A stretch of 21,039 nt of DNA from Gammaproteobacteria bacterium UBA7310. Its GTDB lineage: Bacteria; Pseudomonadota; Gammaproteobacteria; Pseudomonadales; Ketobacteraceae. Below are positions 1-7,994 of the stretch, one piece after another. The notes under the pieces are model-generated. The model saw only the letters and a program-made list of their open reading frames with translations. It was not told where the DNA came from and did not search any database. The DNA lies in NCBI GenBank assembly GCA_002471665.1, contig DKQK01000021.1:1-21039 (forward strand), in the 5' to 3' direction. Both the position numbers and the translations under genes were made by a program. Each line of letters starts with the position of its first letter. Position 1 is the stretch's first letter.

Positions 1-26
1 TGCGCAAAAGTGGGTGAGGTTTCAGA
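1..26. repeat. Edge fragment of intergenic repeat (copy A)
   Basis: The first bases of the window, ending in GTGGGTGAGGTTTCAG, resemble the second block of the longer repeat at 981-998 (GGGTGGGTGAAATTTCAGG) and at 5504-5522. Only about 20 bases are comparable because the window starts here, so chance similarity is possible. If real, it is a third copy, and the GNAT and VOC genes would be bracketed by copies just as the two secreted-protein genes are. Confidence 0.35.
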
Positions 27-46
27 TCCAATATCCGGCGGGCTGC

Positions 47-487
47 ATGATTCGACCATATAACCAGAATGATTACAATCGGATCTGTGAGATCTATAAC
101 GCCTCCAAACTGGATGAGTTAAGGTATGAAGCTACCCCCTTTAAGCTGCTGCCCCTGGAGCGTGACAGTAAGCGCAGAAAGGCGCTTCTGGAGTCCGATC
201 TCTATGTCTATGAGCAGGGCGGGATCATAGGATTTACAGCTGTCCATGATTTGGAAATCAGAGCTTTGTTTGTGTGTTCCCGATATCGGGGAATGGGGGT
301 GGGAGAGGCTTTGTTACGGTGGGTAGTGGATAGGTTCCCCGGTGACTTGTGCCTGTACGTGGCCTGCTCCAACAGCCCCGCCATTGCTCTCTATGAGAAA
401 CACGGGTTTCGGTTAACGGATACCTATCTTACTGAATACAACTCAGAGCCGGTGTGGGCCGGCAAAATGGTGCGCCAGGTCCGTTGA
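47..487 (+). CDS. GNAT family N-acetyltransferase
   Basis: A 146-aa protein with the GCN5-related acetyltransferase fold. Such enzymes move an acetyl group from acetyl-CoA to an amine; the substrate here cannot be predicted. The acetyl-CoA pyrophosphate-binding motif A is clear at residues 81-86 (RGMGVG), preceded by the beta4 strand IRALFVCSRY. The C-terminal motif B region AIALYEKHGF (112-121) is also typical. ATG 47 is chosen because the family fold starts at once (MIRPYNQNDY) and a purine-rich GGCGGG lies upstream. An in-frame GTG at 14 would add 11 residues that fall in repeat-like DNA. The length is normal for the family. The VOC gene follows 62 bp downstream on the same strand. Confidence 0.9.
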   Translation: MIRPYNQNDYNRICEIYNASKLDELRYEATPFKLLPLERDSKRRKALLESDLYVYEQGGIIGFTAVHDLEIRALFVCSRYRGMGVGEALLRWVVDRFPGDLCLYVACSNSPAIALYEKHGFRLTDTYLTEYNSEPVWAGKMVRQVR

Positions 488-549
488 TATAGTGGGTCTG
501 GTGTTGATTATATTATGACACTGAGCTTACATCAGGGAGAAACAAGCGA

Positions 550-918
550 ATGAAACCTGCATTTCACCCAGGCAAAAATATTGCCATGAAAATTCCTACT
601 CACGAGTATGAGCATACCCTGCGATTTTATCGGGAAATTCTGCGCTTTGAAGAGCTGTCGGCCCGTCACCCGGATGACACACCCAGATTCCGGTTCGGGG
701 ATAAGGTTCTGTGGTTGGATTGCATGCCGGTCTTGAGTCAGTCCGAAATCTGGTTGGAGGTCCTTACCGACGATATTGAGCAGGCCGCAGACTATTTCAA
801 AGCCAGTGGCTGCCAGCGCAGAGATGAAATTGAACCGCTGCCCGAGGGGATGAAGGCATTTTGGGTGTCCAGCCCGTCCAATATCATCCACCTGGTTACA
901 GAGGGAAACAGCAATTGA
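550..918 (+). CDS. VOC (glyoxalase/bleomycin-resistance fold) protein
   Basis: A 122-aa, single-domain vicinal-oxygen-chelate protein. The first beta-alpha-beta unit is visible at residues 10-35, with HEYEHTLRFYREIL typical of the helix after the first strand. The second unit runs from about 65 to 117 (EIWLEVLTDDIEQAADYF, then AFWVSSPSNIIHLVTE). The family includes glyoxalase I, ring-cleaving dioxygenases and antibiotic-binding proteins, which differ in metal ligands. The usual first-strand His is not evident, so no reaction can be assigned. SD-like GGGAG lies about 10 bases before the ATG. The stop codon lies inside repeat copy B, and the repeat at 5410 appears to contain the decayed end of a related VOC gene. 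Confidence 0.88.
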   Translation: MKPAFHPGKNIAMKIPTHEYEHTLRFYREILRFEELSARHPDDTPRFRFGDKVLWLDCMPVLSQSEIWLEVLTDDIEQAADYFKASGCQRRDEIEPLPEGMKAFWVSSPSNIIHLVTEGNSN

Positions 919-1035
919 AGGGCTCGTGCGTTTCCTGATAAAGCGGCAAAGAAAAAATTGCATTGATGGGCTGCATTAACGGGTGGGTGAAATTTCAGGA
1001 GCACGTAAGGCTCAAGCCCGGTTACTGCTGATCAG
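886..1035. repeat. Intergenic direct repeat copy B
   Basis: A diverged direct repeat of 5410-5558. Block 1 (886-947) aligns with 5410-5469 at roughly three quarters identity by eye and ends in an exact 15-base match, TCCTGATAAAGCGGC. Block 2 (981-1035) aligns with 5504-5558, sharing GGGTGGGT near its start and ATCAG at its end. Block 1 begins inside the VOC coding sequence and spans its stop codon; the rest is non-coding. With 1036-1205 it makes up the gap between the VOC gene and the next gene. Confidence 0.7.
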
Positions 1036-1113
1036 AAGAGGCGTATAAGAGACGCGGAAAGCAAACATCTTATTGCATCAAGCAAGCTTGAATGAGGTCA
1101 TGCACATACGGAC

Positions 1114-1122
1114 TGTGATAAT
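1114..1122 (+). promoter_or_regulatory. Possible extended -10 promoter
   Basis: TGTGATAAT matches the extended -10 pattern (TG, one base, then a TATAAT-like hexamer) about 85 bases before the start codon at 1206. No good -35 lies at the normal spacing: TTGAAT at 1088-1093 is 23 bases away, too far. This is a weak prediction from sequence only. Confidence 0.35.
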
Positions 1123-1205
1123 ATGTTCCCGTTCAGCTTATGTTAATTTTGAACGCACTATTCTTAGTGCGGTTTCGCGATATAAATTTTAATTTGGGGA
1201 TAAGC

Positions 1206-1853
1206 ATGAAACTGAAAGCCATTCTAATGTGTGCTGTTTTATCGTGTGCGCACACAGCCTTCGCAGACGCTGACCAACCTGATCTGGATAAACTCACTGA
1301 AATTCTGGGCATATCCCTGCTCAGTTCCAAAGCCGAAGTTGATGCGATGATCGCTACGACGGGTAAAAATTGGCAGTGTCAAAGCATTGATAATCCAGAA
1401 GTAAGGCGCCCCCATGGTCGCACCCGATTTGCATATTGGAGCAGAACCTGTACGTACCAGAACCCGGCCAACCTGGTCCAATCTCAACGGTTTAAGGTTG
1501 AAGCGGTAGGAAACTCTATCTATCACTTATCGTTTGAAGATCGCGTCTTTGATTCTATCAGCGTTGCTGAGTGGAAAAAGCAACCTGCTGAACTCAAAAT
1601 TTCATATGGGCCTGGTCTCGATGAGGCGCACACCGAAGTGTTGAAAACTCAGGATGCGTCCTCGCCAGGGCAATATAGGGAAATTGACGCTGGTTTAAAA
1701 CTTACCATTGATAGTGAATGTAGTGGCAGACCGTTCGATATCGCAGTCTCCACCATTACGATCGAGCAAGGTGCTGTAACGACTGCTCGCTTCATTGCTG
1801 AGTATGAGAATTTCAGGGGTATGTGCCCGGAATCATTTACCAAAAAAAACTAG
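1206..1853 (+). CDS. Secreted protein of unknown function with four mature cysteines
   Basis: A 215-aa protein that I do not recognise. It has a Sec signal peptide (MKLKAILMCAVLSCAHTAFA, probable cleavage after residue 20 at AFA). The mature part contains four cysteines (in the contexts WQCQS, SRTCTY, DSECSG and GMCPES), enough for two disulfides in the periplasm. ATG 1206 is chosen because it begins the signal peptide and has a strong SD (GGGGA) about 5 bases upstream. An in-frame ATG at 1140 would bury the signal sequence behind 22 residues. The next gene follows after 68 bp on the same strand and is also exported, so the two may be expressed together. Confidence 0.75.
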   Translation: MKLKAILMCAVLSCAHTAFADADQPDLDKLTEILGISLLSSKAEVDAMIATTGKNWQCQSIDNPEVRRPHGRTRFAYWSRTCTYQNPANLVQSQRFKVEAVGNSIYHLSFEDRVFDSISVAEWKKQPAELKISYGPGLDEAHTEVLKTQDASSPGQYREIDAGLKLTIDSECSGRPFDIAVSTITIEQGAVTTARFIAEYENFRGMCPESFTKKN

Positions 1854-1921
1854 AACGCCTGACCGCCCATGCGGGTACCTGAACGTATTGATTCCACATA
1901 GCCAGGAGAGTTTAGAAAGCA

Positions 1922-4900
1922 ATGACCTATCGACTATTGCATCGTTGTACCTTGTTGAGTGTCCTGTTGTTTGGCGCATTTTCTTCACAACTCTCTTCAG
2001 CCAGCACGCTAACCATTGAAGACATCAAACCGGACATCATCGCCCAGCTTCCTGCTCACCTGGAACTCACCGGGATTGCCTTTAACAGCCTGGAAAATGC
2101 CGGGAATAATATGCTGCCGATTTACAAGGCATCGATGACAATCAAGGCCACTTTGAAAGAACCGTTGTATACCGTGGATGGCAATGAAAACGGGAAACTT
2201 CGTTTGCGCCAGAGCATGTCGCCCGGCGCCCCCGTATCCCACACCGCCACCGTGATTGCCATGATGCCCGGGGGGATCAACACAGAACGCAAGGTAACGA
2301 TGGTGCTTGACGAGAACGGGCAATTCAATAAACAATTCCCGCGGTCTGCATTTCCTGCAGGTGGCTACACCATTGCCGCTGCGCAACAGCCATCATCGGC
2401 TACCGTCATGACGCCGGTTGCAACAAGCCACCAGCCGGATATGACGCCGCTTCGAACCCTGGTTGCCGCGCAGGATGCGGACCGGGAAATCTGGGGAAGA
2501 ATGACCCAGGATTACCGCAATGTGGCACCGGCCAACAGCCCTATTGTGTTGAAGAACATCGAACTTACCGGAAACAAAGCCAAAGGGAAAATTGAATATC
2601 CTGATCTTGAGAAATCATTTGATGTGAGCATTGTCCCGCTTGGCAGCCACATGATCGGCTTGCGTTGTGTACCGAAAGAAAAATTCTGTAATTTCTCCCT
2701 GAACTATGAGGAGAATGTCCGCCTGTATTCGACCCGTCATGAATTTTTATTGAATGCGAACAAAAATGCGAAAGTAAAAGAGGACATGCTTCAGCAGAGT
2801 CTGCCTTGGGAACAAAAAGTCGCCCCTGAGAACCTACTGCAGCTTAGCAACACCCTGTGGGATGTCAGCACCGGCAAGTTACTGGACAATAACTGGATTG
2901 CTGACAGTCTTCGCCCTATTGAAGAGTTGCCCGGTAAGTACTGGCCAGCCGAGAATGATGGCCGCAGTGCTGTTCCTGGCGTTTTGCCCTTCATCCCCTA
3001 TGCAACGGCAGCACCGGGCACGCCACAGATCAGGCCGATACCGGAGCCCAAAGACGGCGATCTGTTTGTGTCCAGGGATCTGCGGCGATTTATTGAGGTC
3101 AAGCAAGGTGACCTCTGGATCGCCACCGTCAATTGGCAGGAAGGCAGCTTTTCCTCCCCTAAAAACCTGACAAACAGCGGTGAGTTGTACCAACCTCAGA
3201 TCTTGGCCTGGTACGGAAACGAAATCTATCTGCATACGAAAAAGCGAATTGACAAGCCTGTTCTGCGCGTCAACACTGACACTGGCGCGACGGACACCCT
3301 GCCGTATTCACAAGCATTAATGGGGCGGTACGGTAGCCCGGACGGCCGTTATAGAATCAATCATGGCGATAACGACAAGCTGCTCCATGTTTATGATCTC
3401 GCCACCCATGAAGAGTTCACCATGGACGCTTACCATGCCTACCGCCGTCAAGGACTGGTCTCGAGGGATCACACCGCAGGTGTCGAAATCAACCCGGATT
3501 TCTGGGTCAGCAGTATGGTGTTTTTCAGTGGCAGCGCTTGGTATGACCTGGAAAAGCGAGAGCACAAACTCATCACCGATATACCCGAGTTTATTGCGAA
3601 ATTTCCACGCTCGGTCAGTGCCCGCGATGTTAGCCTGGTACCGGGTGGTGACTATATCGACATTCGTATAGAAGGCTACGATGAATTCGGCAGCGGTGAG
3701 GCAGCACGTCCGGCCCTCAAAAAGCAGCGTTACCGAATTCACAGAATGACCAACGAGATTACCCCGTTGCCTGAACTGCCAGCGATTGGATGGAACAAGG
3801 AGGCGGTGTGGATCGATGCAAACCGCTACGTATTTTATCGCTCCGAAGGCTCACCTGAGGAGATCGGCTTATGGCTCTACGATATTCCGACCGAAACCTC
3901 GACCTTGATCAGTCAATTAACCCCCAATCATAGCTTCAGGGCCAAAAATCCCCTGTCCGGAAACCTCGAACAGATCGGCCCATTCAATCCGGTGTTTAAG
4001 GAGAGCCCGTTTCTGGTGATCACGGATCACGAACGCGTCGGCTTTACCACGGAAGTGGATGGGAAATTCGTATTCGCCCTGGTTTCACTTAAAGGCGAAG
4101 AACCCAAGTACCTTGAAATACCAAAGCAGAAAATGCGTTCTAAAGTGGCAACACTGTTCATTAACGATCCGGTCTCACTGGAGCGCAACCAGACTGTTGC
4201 GATCACCCAGGTCGCAGCGCCGACCAAAAGTGTTGGCAGCAACAGCAAACCATCGATCACGAAAGCAAGCAAGGGGCACAAAGCGTTGGTCCCTGTCACG
4301 GCACGCAGTACAGACCTTTCCCTTGATAACATCAAACCCCATCAGATTCCCCTGATACCCTGGGAAGCGCAGGCCAACTATTTTGCAGCCTTTCCCTTCC
4401 ACAAGGGTGACTACGCTTTAATTCAAGACCCCTCGGCAACCTTCCGTGACTTGTACGTTCGCATCCATCAGGGAAAGGCTTTACTGGGTGCCGCACCGGA
4501 ATACGATGTTTTCCCGCGCTATGACCAGCGCAAGCAGTTTGCGGACGCATTCAAGGGGCGGCTTGCACAGTCCACGGACTATTACGGCTTGCTATGCACG
4601 CTGAAAAATCAGCGCGGTGAATTTACGCCGGACAAAATCAGCCACCGGGATAATTATGGCAACTACTACGCTGCGAAAAGCGGATTCCAACCCTACACTG
4701 TGCTCACCGCCCTGGCCTACAGCGCCATAAAATCCGACCATTTCGGCCAATACTTTTGCGCAGACTCTGAAAATTGTGGTGGTGAGGAAGACAAGGCCAG
4801 ATGGTTGGCGCATGTGAATGTTCACAAGGCCTGGGGCGGCCTTGATGCCAGCGAGACGGATTCACGACAGGCACTTGCAAGCTTTTTGGACAAGGAACTC

Positions 4901-5341
4901 CCCAAGCTGTTTGAGTGGGCTGACTCCCTGTCCTGTGATGTGGCGTTGACGGTTCCCACTCTGGCGGGTGGTTATGATGCTGCGACACAAGCACTTAATT
5001 TCACTTATGTGGCCACCCCGTTCTCAGTGCCGATGCCCAAATCTGAGTTGCAATCGATTCTTAATAAACCCAGGGAATACCTGTCGGCAGAGAGAAACGT
5101 CTCCACACCGCAGGGTACCCCGCTTAAGTTCTTCGCGGTCGTGAATGGCAGCTTCTCCAGAGCGAGCTTTGGCGGGTCATTGTCACAAGGTTACGGCGTT
5201 GGCGCGCTCCCCTATTTTCTTGCGCTTGATACCGACAACATCAGTATCTTTGCAGACGATCTTTTGACTGATGAGGTAGGAAAAGCCAACCTCCCCGCTG
5301 GCACGAAGATAAAAGTCATCAACGGCAGTAACGTTAAATAA
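1922..5341 (+). CDS. Very large secreted protein, unknown function, propeller-like middle
   Basis: A 1139-aa protein not matched to any family I know. Residues 1-27 are a signal peptide (LLSVLLFGAFSS core, cleavage near SSA), so it is exported. An N-terminal beta-rich region up to about residue 150 resembles an Ig-like or intramolecular-carrier domain (VTMVLDENGQF, FPAGGYTI). Residues of about 375-780 read as repeated beta strands with short DG/NG turns (DGDLFVSRDLRRF, GDLWIATVNW, GNEIYLHTKK, SPDGRYRI), consistent with a beta-propeller of TolB/WD40 type. A low-complexity linker with VTARS follows, then a C-terminal domain of about 340 residues with several Cys and a helical middle. The N-terminal phrase LTIEDIKPDII is echoed near residue 800 as LSLDNIKPHQIP, which suggests two related modules. 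It is flanked by the two repeat copies. Confidence 0.8.
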   Translation: MTYRLLHRCTLLSVLLFGAFSSQLSSASTLTIEDIKPDIIAQLPAHLELTGIAFNSLENAGNNMLPIYKASMTIKATLKEPLYTVDGNENGKLRLRQSMSPGAPVSHTATVIAMMPGGINTERKVTMVLDENGQFNKQFPRSAFPAGGYTIAAAQQPSSATVMTPVATSHQPDMTPLRTLVAAQDADREIWGRMTQDYRNVAPANSPIVLKNIELTGNKAKGKIEYPDLEKSFDVSIVPLGSHMIGLRCVPKEKFCNFSLNYEENVRLYSTRHEFLLNANKNAKVKEDMLQQSLPWEQKVAPENLLQLSNTLWDVSTGKLLDNNWIADSLRPIEELPGKYWPAENDGRSAVPGVLPFIPYATAAPGTPQIRPIPEPKDGDLFVSRDLRRFIEVKQGDLWIATVNWQEGSFSSPKNLTNSGELYQPQILAWYGNEIYLHTKKRIDKPVLRVNTDTGATDTLPYSQALMGRYGSPDGRYRINHGDNDKLLHVYDLATHEEFTMDAYHAYRRQGLVSRDHTAGVEINPDFWVSSMVFFSGSAWYDLEKREHKLITDIPEFIAKFPRSVSARDVSLVPGGDYIDIRIEGYDEFGSGEAARPALKKQRYRIHRMTNEITPLPELPAIGWNKEAVWIDANRYVFYRSEGSPEEIGLWLYDIPTETSTLISQLTPNHSFRAKNPLSGNLEQIGPFNPVFKESPFLVITDHERVGFTTEVDGKFVFALVSLKGEEPKYLEIPKQKMRSKVATLFINDPVSLERNQTVAITQVAAPTKSVGSNSKPSITKASKGHKALVPVTARSTDLSLDNIKPHQIPLIPWEAQANYFAAFPFHKGDYALIQDPSATFRDLYVRIHQGKALLGAAPEYDVFPRYDQRKQFADAFKGRLAQSTDYYGLLCTLKNQRGEFTPDKISHRDNYGNYYAAKSGFQPYTVLTALAYSAIKSDHFGQYFCADSENCGGEEDKARWLAHVNVHKAWGGLDASETDSRQALASFLDKELPKLFEWADSLSCDVALTVPTLAGGYDAATQALNFTYVATPFSVPMPKSELQSILNKPREYLSAERNVSTPQGTPLKFFAVVNGSFSRASFGGSLSQGYGVGALPYFLALDTDNISIFADDLLTDEVGKANLPAGTKIKVINGSNVK

Positions 5342-5350
5342 GAACAGTCA

Positions 5351-5382
5351 ATCCTGGGAACAACACCCGTTGTCCCCAGGAT
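5351..5382 (+). terminator. Hairpin after the 1139-aa gene, possible terminator
   Basis: Ten bases after the stop codon at 5341, ATCCTGGG pairs with CCCAGGAT. After one mismatch, ACAAC pairs with GTTGT around a 4-base loop. No T-run follows, so it may be a Rho-dependent or RNA-stabilising 3' hairpin rather than a classical intrinsic terminator. Confidence 0.5.
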
Positions 5383-5409
5383 CGTACTTAAGTTGAATCG
5401 GCGCATGCG

Positions 5410-5558
5410 ATCCAGCTGTTGCGAGGTGAACAGTAATCGAAGGCCCCGAGTATATCCTGATAAAGCGGCCCTGATAGAGCAGTAAAGAGAAAGTGCGCAG
5501 TGGGGGTGGGTAAAACGTCAGGAAGACGTTAGACTGTCACCAGGAGACTGATAATCAG
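5410..5558. repeat. Intergenic direct repeat copy C with decayed VOC gene end
   Basis: This is the second full copy of the repeat at 886-1035. Its first 35 bases align with the last codons of the VOC gene: copy B encodes IHLVTEGNSN and stop, while the corresponding bases here (ATCCAGCTG through AACAGTAATCGA) keep the same spelling with indels and a lost stop. The left end of copy C is therefore best read as the remnant 3' end of a second VOC gene. The second block contains a small perfect inverted repeat, ACGTC AGGAA GACGT (5515-5529), absent from copy B. Together with 5342-5409 and 5559-5637 it fills the 296-bp gap between the flanking genes. Confidence 0.65.
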
Positions 5559-5637
5559 ATGGACGGGCCCGGTTCGCCACCTGATTATGCGTTGGTTCAT
5601 TAACAGCTTTGTGCTGCATGGAAATGGAAACGGAAGT

Positions 5638-6243
5638 ATGAGTTATCTCATGGAAAGATCAAACCGATGTATTCTGATGGTGTTCTTGTGTTCCCTGGTG
5701 TTATTGTCCGGCTGTCGCCGTGACAGTGAAGAGCCGACCCTGTATGACAGTGAACGGCCCTATCGTCTGCCTTACACCTATGGTGAAGACCGATTTGTGA
5801 TTCAGGGGTACAGTGGGCCGTTTGGGCATTCTGGTTTTGAACTGGATTTTGTCATGCCGGTAGGGACACCGGTGCTTGCAGCCCGGTCAGGGGTGGTAAC
5901 CGCTGTTCAGGATTCTCAAAGCGGTAATTGCCCGATCGAAAAAAACTGTTCGAATAATTTTGTCTACATTGATCATCTTGATGGAAGCTACGCGGCCTAC
6001 CTGCATATCAAACAATTCGGAGCCTGCGTTTCGTCGGGTATGGTTGTCAACCAGGGCGATGTCATCGCATTGTCCGGTAACGTCGGCATCAGTGCTTTAC
6101 CCCATTTACATCTGGGTATTATGCCGTTCAATGGCGAGCCGCCTGCCTTTGCCGATGTTAATCAGTTTGGTTCCGGTGTGCCGGAGATGGGTAACTTCTA
6201 TATGTCGTTTAATCGGGTAGGTGAGGACTATTGTAATGAGTAG
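5638..6243 (+). CDS. M23 (LytM/lysostaphin-type) peptidase lipoprotein
   Basis: A 201-aa lipoprotein with a zinc metallopeptidase M23 fold. Members cut cross-bridges in peptidoglycan, and some act as scaffolds. The lipobox LLSGC puts the lipidated Cys at residue 26. Fold hallmarks are H64 and D70 (GHSGFELDF followed by MPVGTPVLAARSGVV), H123 in YLHIKQ and the HxH pair H156/H158 (PHLHLG). All expected zinc and catalytic positions are therefore present, although H64 and D70 are six rather than four residues apart. ATG 5638 is chosen for its upstream GGAAA and a compact lipoprotein signal. An in-frame ATG at 5587 lacks an SD, and 5650 is a further alternative. The stop overlaps the start of the next lipoprotein gene, so translation is probably coupled. 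Confidence 0.85.
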   Translation: MSYLMERSNRCILMVFLCSLVLLSGCRRDSEEPTLYDSERPYRLPYTYGEDRFVIQGYSGPFGHSGFELDFVMPVGTPVLAARSGVVTAVQDSQSGNCPIEKNCSNNFVYIDHLDGSYAAYLHIKQFGACVSSGMVVNQGDVIALSGNVGISALPHLHLGIMPFNGEPPAFADVNQFGSGVPEMGNFYMSFNRVGEDYCNE

Positions 6244-6526
6244 ATTGATGCTGTCAGTGATCCTGGTTGGGCTTTTGGCTGGGTGTGCAACCAATCGGTA
6301 CGTTGTGACTGAAGGCACATACAGCGCATGGAAGGGCGAACGAATGTACCTGCGTAAGAAAACCATCCTGGTGGATACCAAAACCGGCGCTACCTGGGGC
6401 CTGGCTTATGATGCAGAGAACAAAGCGTTTACCCGCGACGGCTACGGCTGGGAAAAACTACCGGTAAGGGATCATATTGCTGTTGAAGGCGAGGTCGCCG
6501 ATGCCCCGACAGAGCAAAACAAGTGA
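6236..6526 (+). CDS. Small lipoprotein, unknown function
   Basis: A 96-aa lipoprotein: MSRLMLSVILVGLLAGC has a canonical lipobox with Cys17. The remainder is a short beta-rich domain (KTILVDTKTGATWGLAYD, then KAFTRDGYGWEKLPV) resembling small envelope lipoproteins that carry a single beta-meander. No catalytic motif is visible. ATG 6236 overlaps the M23 gene by 8 bases and has GGTGAGGA at a good SD distance, so the two are very likely co-translated and may work in the same envelope process. An in-frame GTG at 6221 would spoil the signal peptide. Confidence 0.78.
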   Translation: MSRLMLSVILVGLLAGCATNRYVVTEGTYSAWKGERMYLRKKTILVDTKTGATWGLAYDAENKAFTRDGYGWEKLPVRDHIAVEGEVADAPTEQNK

Positions 6527-6575
6527 GCCATTTAAGGGTGTGTAGTGGATCAACAATGGATTGGTGATAAAGACA

Positions 6576-7025
6576 ATGAAAATGAAAATGAAAGTGGCTT
6601 TCTTCTGTTTTTGCTTTAATGCGGTCGGACTGTTTGCGTTTGGTCTGATTTACACTTTCAGTGGCGAGTTTCTGCCGTTTCACGCCAATGCCATAGGGCG
6701 GCAATGGAGCAGCCTGAGTGATCCGGTCCAGGTGTTGTACCTTGGTATGATGCGTACCGAAGGCGCGGGTATGCTGGCAGCGGCCGTTGCCATCGGCATA
6801 TTGTTGTGGATTCCGTTCAGGCGTCGGGAGCCTTGGTGTTACTGGGCCATGATGGTGATAGGTGTGGTAGAACATGTGCCCAGTATGGTGGGCGCTTATA
6901 ATACATCCCTGGCCACCCCGGCTTCTTCACCCTGGCAGCTTAATTTGCTGGGTATTGTACTGTTGCTGGTGGGCCTTGGCCTGGCGTTGAAGAATGGGGC
7001 AAACGCAGCGCCAGCGAAGGTGTGA
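6576..7025 (+). CDS. Four-helix integral membrane protein, unknown function
   Basis: A 149-aa protein with four predicted transmembrane helices at about residues 7-29, 62-82, 88-110 and 122-143, short loops and a charged C-terminal tail. It looks like a small DoxX/DUF4345-like inner-membrane protein, but I cannot assign it firmly. The start is uncertain: TTG 6561 and ATGs at 6576, 6582 and 6588 are in frame. ATG 6576 is chosen because GGTGAT lies about 8 bases upstream. The early codons form an unusual alternating MKMKMK run. It lies 50 bp after the small lipoprotein gene on the same strand. Confidence 0.72.
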   Translation: MKMKMKVAFFCFCFNAVGLFAFGLIYTFSGEFLPFHANAIGRQWSSLSDPVQVLYLGMMRTEGAGMLAAAVAIGILLWIPFRRREPWCYWAMMVIGVVEHVPSMVGAYNTSLATPASSPWQLNLLGIVLLLVGLGLALKNGANAAPAKV

Positions 7026-7151
7026 TCGGCAGAGCCGGGTGGACGGGTGTTTGCCATAGGCTAAACTGAATGAATCAGTGAATACATCGGCCCTACTGGC
7101 TTTCAACTACCTGGATGTCGGCTCCCGTTCCGTGGAGTACTGGTATTAGCG

Positions 7152-7994
7152 ATGAGTCGTACCAATATTGTTTTACAGATCAATAAGGATCTGGTGACAG
7201 GAGACTTACAATTACCGTCCCTCCCTAAGGTTACCCTTATGGTCAGAGAGGCCGTTGCCAATCCTAACCAGGATCTTTCCAGCCTTGCCAAAGTCGTGCA
7301 GACCGATCCGGCATTTTGCGGGTATCTGGTGAATTCCGCCAATTCGCCCCTCTACCGCGGCATTGGGGAGTTGCACAATGTGCAGCAGGCCCTGTCACGT
7401 TTGGGCATGAAAACCACTCAGAATCTTGCCATGACCTATGCTGCACGCAGCTTGTTCAAGCCCCGTAATCGGGCATTGTCCACCTGGCTTACGGCCATTT
7501 GGAAGCAAAGCACCTTAGTGGCTGCGTTAGCCAAGGTGATGGCGCAACACAGTCAGGGTTTTGATCCCGATGAGGCGCTGTTGGCGGGCCTGTTGCAGGA
7601 TATCGGCACGCTGCCACTACTGGATAAAGCTGCCCGGGATGTTGCCTTGATCAACGATGCAGCGGCAGTGGATGCCCTGTTGAAGCAGCACTCTGCCCGG
7701 GTGGGGGCCGCGGTGTTGCGCCACTGGGGTATGGCTGTGAGTTTTCAGAATGTGGCGAAGCACCGTGAAAACTGGTTGCGCGAACACGATGGTGAGGCGG
7801 ATCTGGTGGATCTGATTTCATTGGCGCGCATTCACAGCTATATCGGTCAACCCCAGATGCAGGTGCTTCCCCGTATCCATCAGCTACCGGCGTTCCGCAA
7901 GCTCGAACTGGGGGAACTGGGCCCCAGTTTGAGCTATCGCTTTATTGAACAGGCCGGGGATTCCATACGGGAAACCCAATTGTCACTCAGTTAA
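7152..7994 (+). CDS. HDOD domain protein
   Basis: A 280-aa protein covered mostly by an HDOD domain, a degenerate relative of HD phosphohydrolases found in bacterial signalling proteins. The domain starts at LQLPSLPKVTLMVREAV (about 19-35). It continues through the diagnostic DLSSLAKVVQTDPAFCGYLVNSANSP region (45-70) and ALSRLGMKTTQNLAM (about 82-96). The position of the HD metal pair reads AGLLQDIG, with Gln in place of His, so it should be non-hydrolytic as usual for HDOD. A short C-terminal helical tail follows, without GGDEF, EAL or receiver domains. The best SD-like GGAG is 14 bases upstream, so initiation may be weak. It converges with the beta-lactamase-fold gene and their stop codons overlap by 8 bases. 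Confidence 0.88.
   Translation: MSRTNIVLQINKDLVTGDLQLPSLPKVTLMVREAVANPNQDLSSLAKVVQTDPAFCGYLVNSANSPLYRGIGELHNVQQALSRLGMKTTQNLAMTYAARSLFKPRNRALSTWLTAIWKQSTLVAALAKVMAQHSQGFDPDEALLAGLLQDIGTLPLLDKAARDVALINDAAAVDALLKQHSARVGAAVLRHWGMAVSFQNVAKHRENWLREHDGEADLVDLISLARIHSYIGQPQMQVLPRIHQLPAFRKLELGELGPSLSYRFIEQAGDSIRETQLSLS

Noticed and set aside
5504..5558. GTTAGAC in repeat copy C as the core of an integron attC site, making the left part a cassette array
   Set aside because: Only copy C has a GTTRRRY match; copy B has GTAAGGC. No complementary RYYYAAC or long imperfect palindrome is present, and a 3.4-kb gene would be an unusual cassette.
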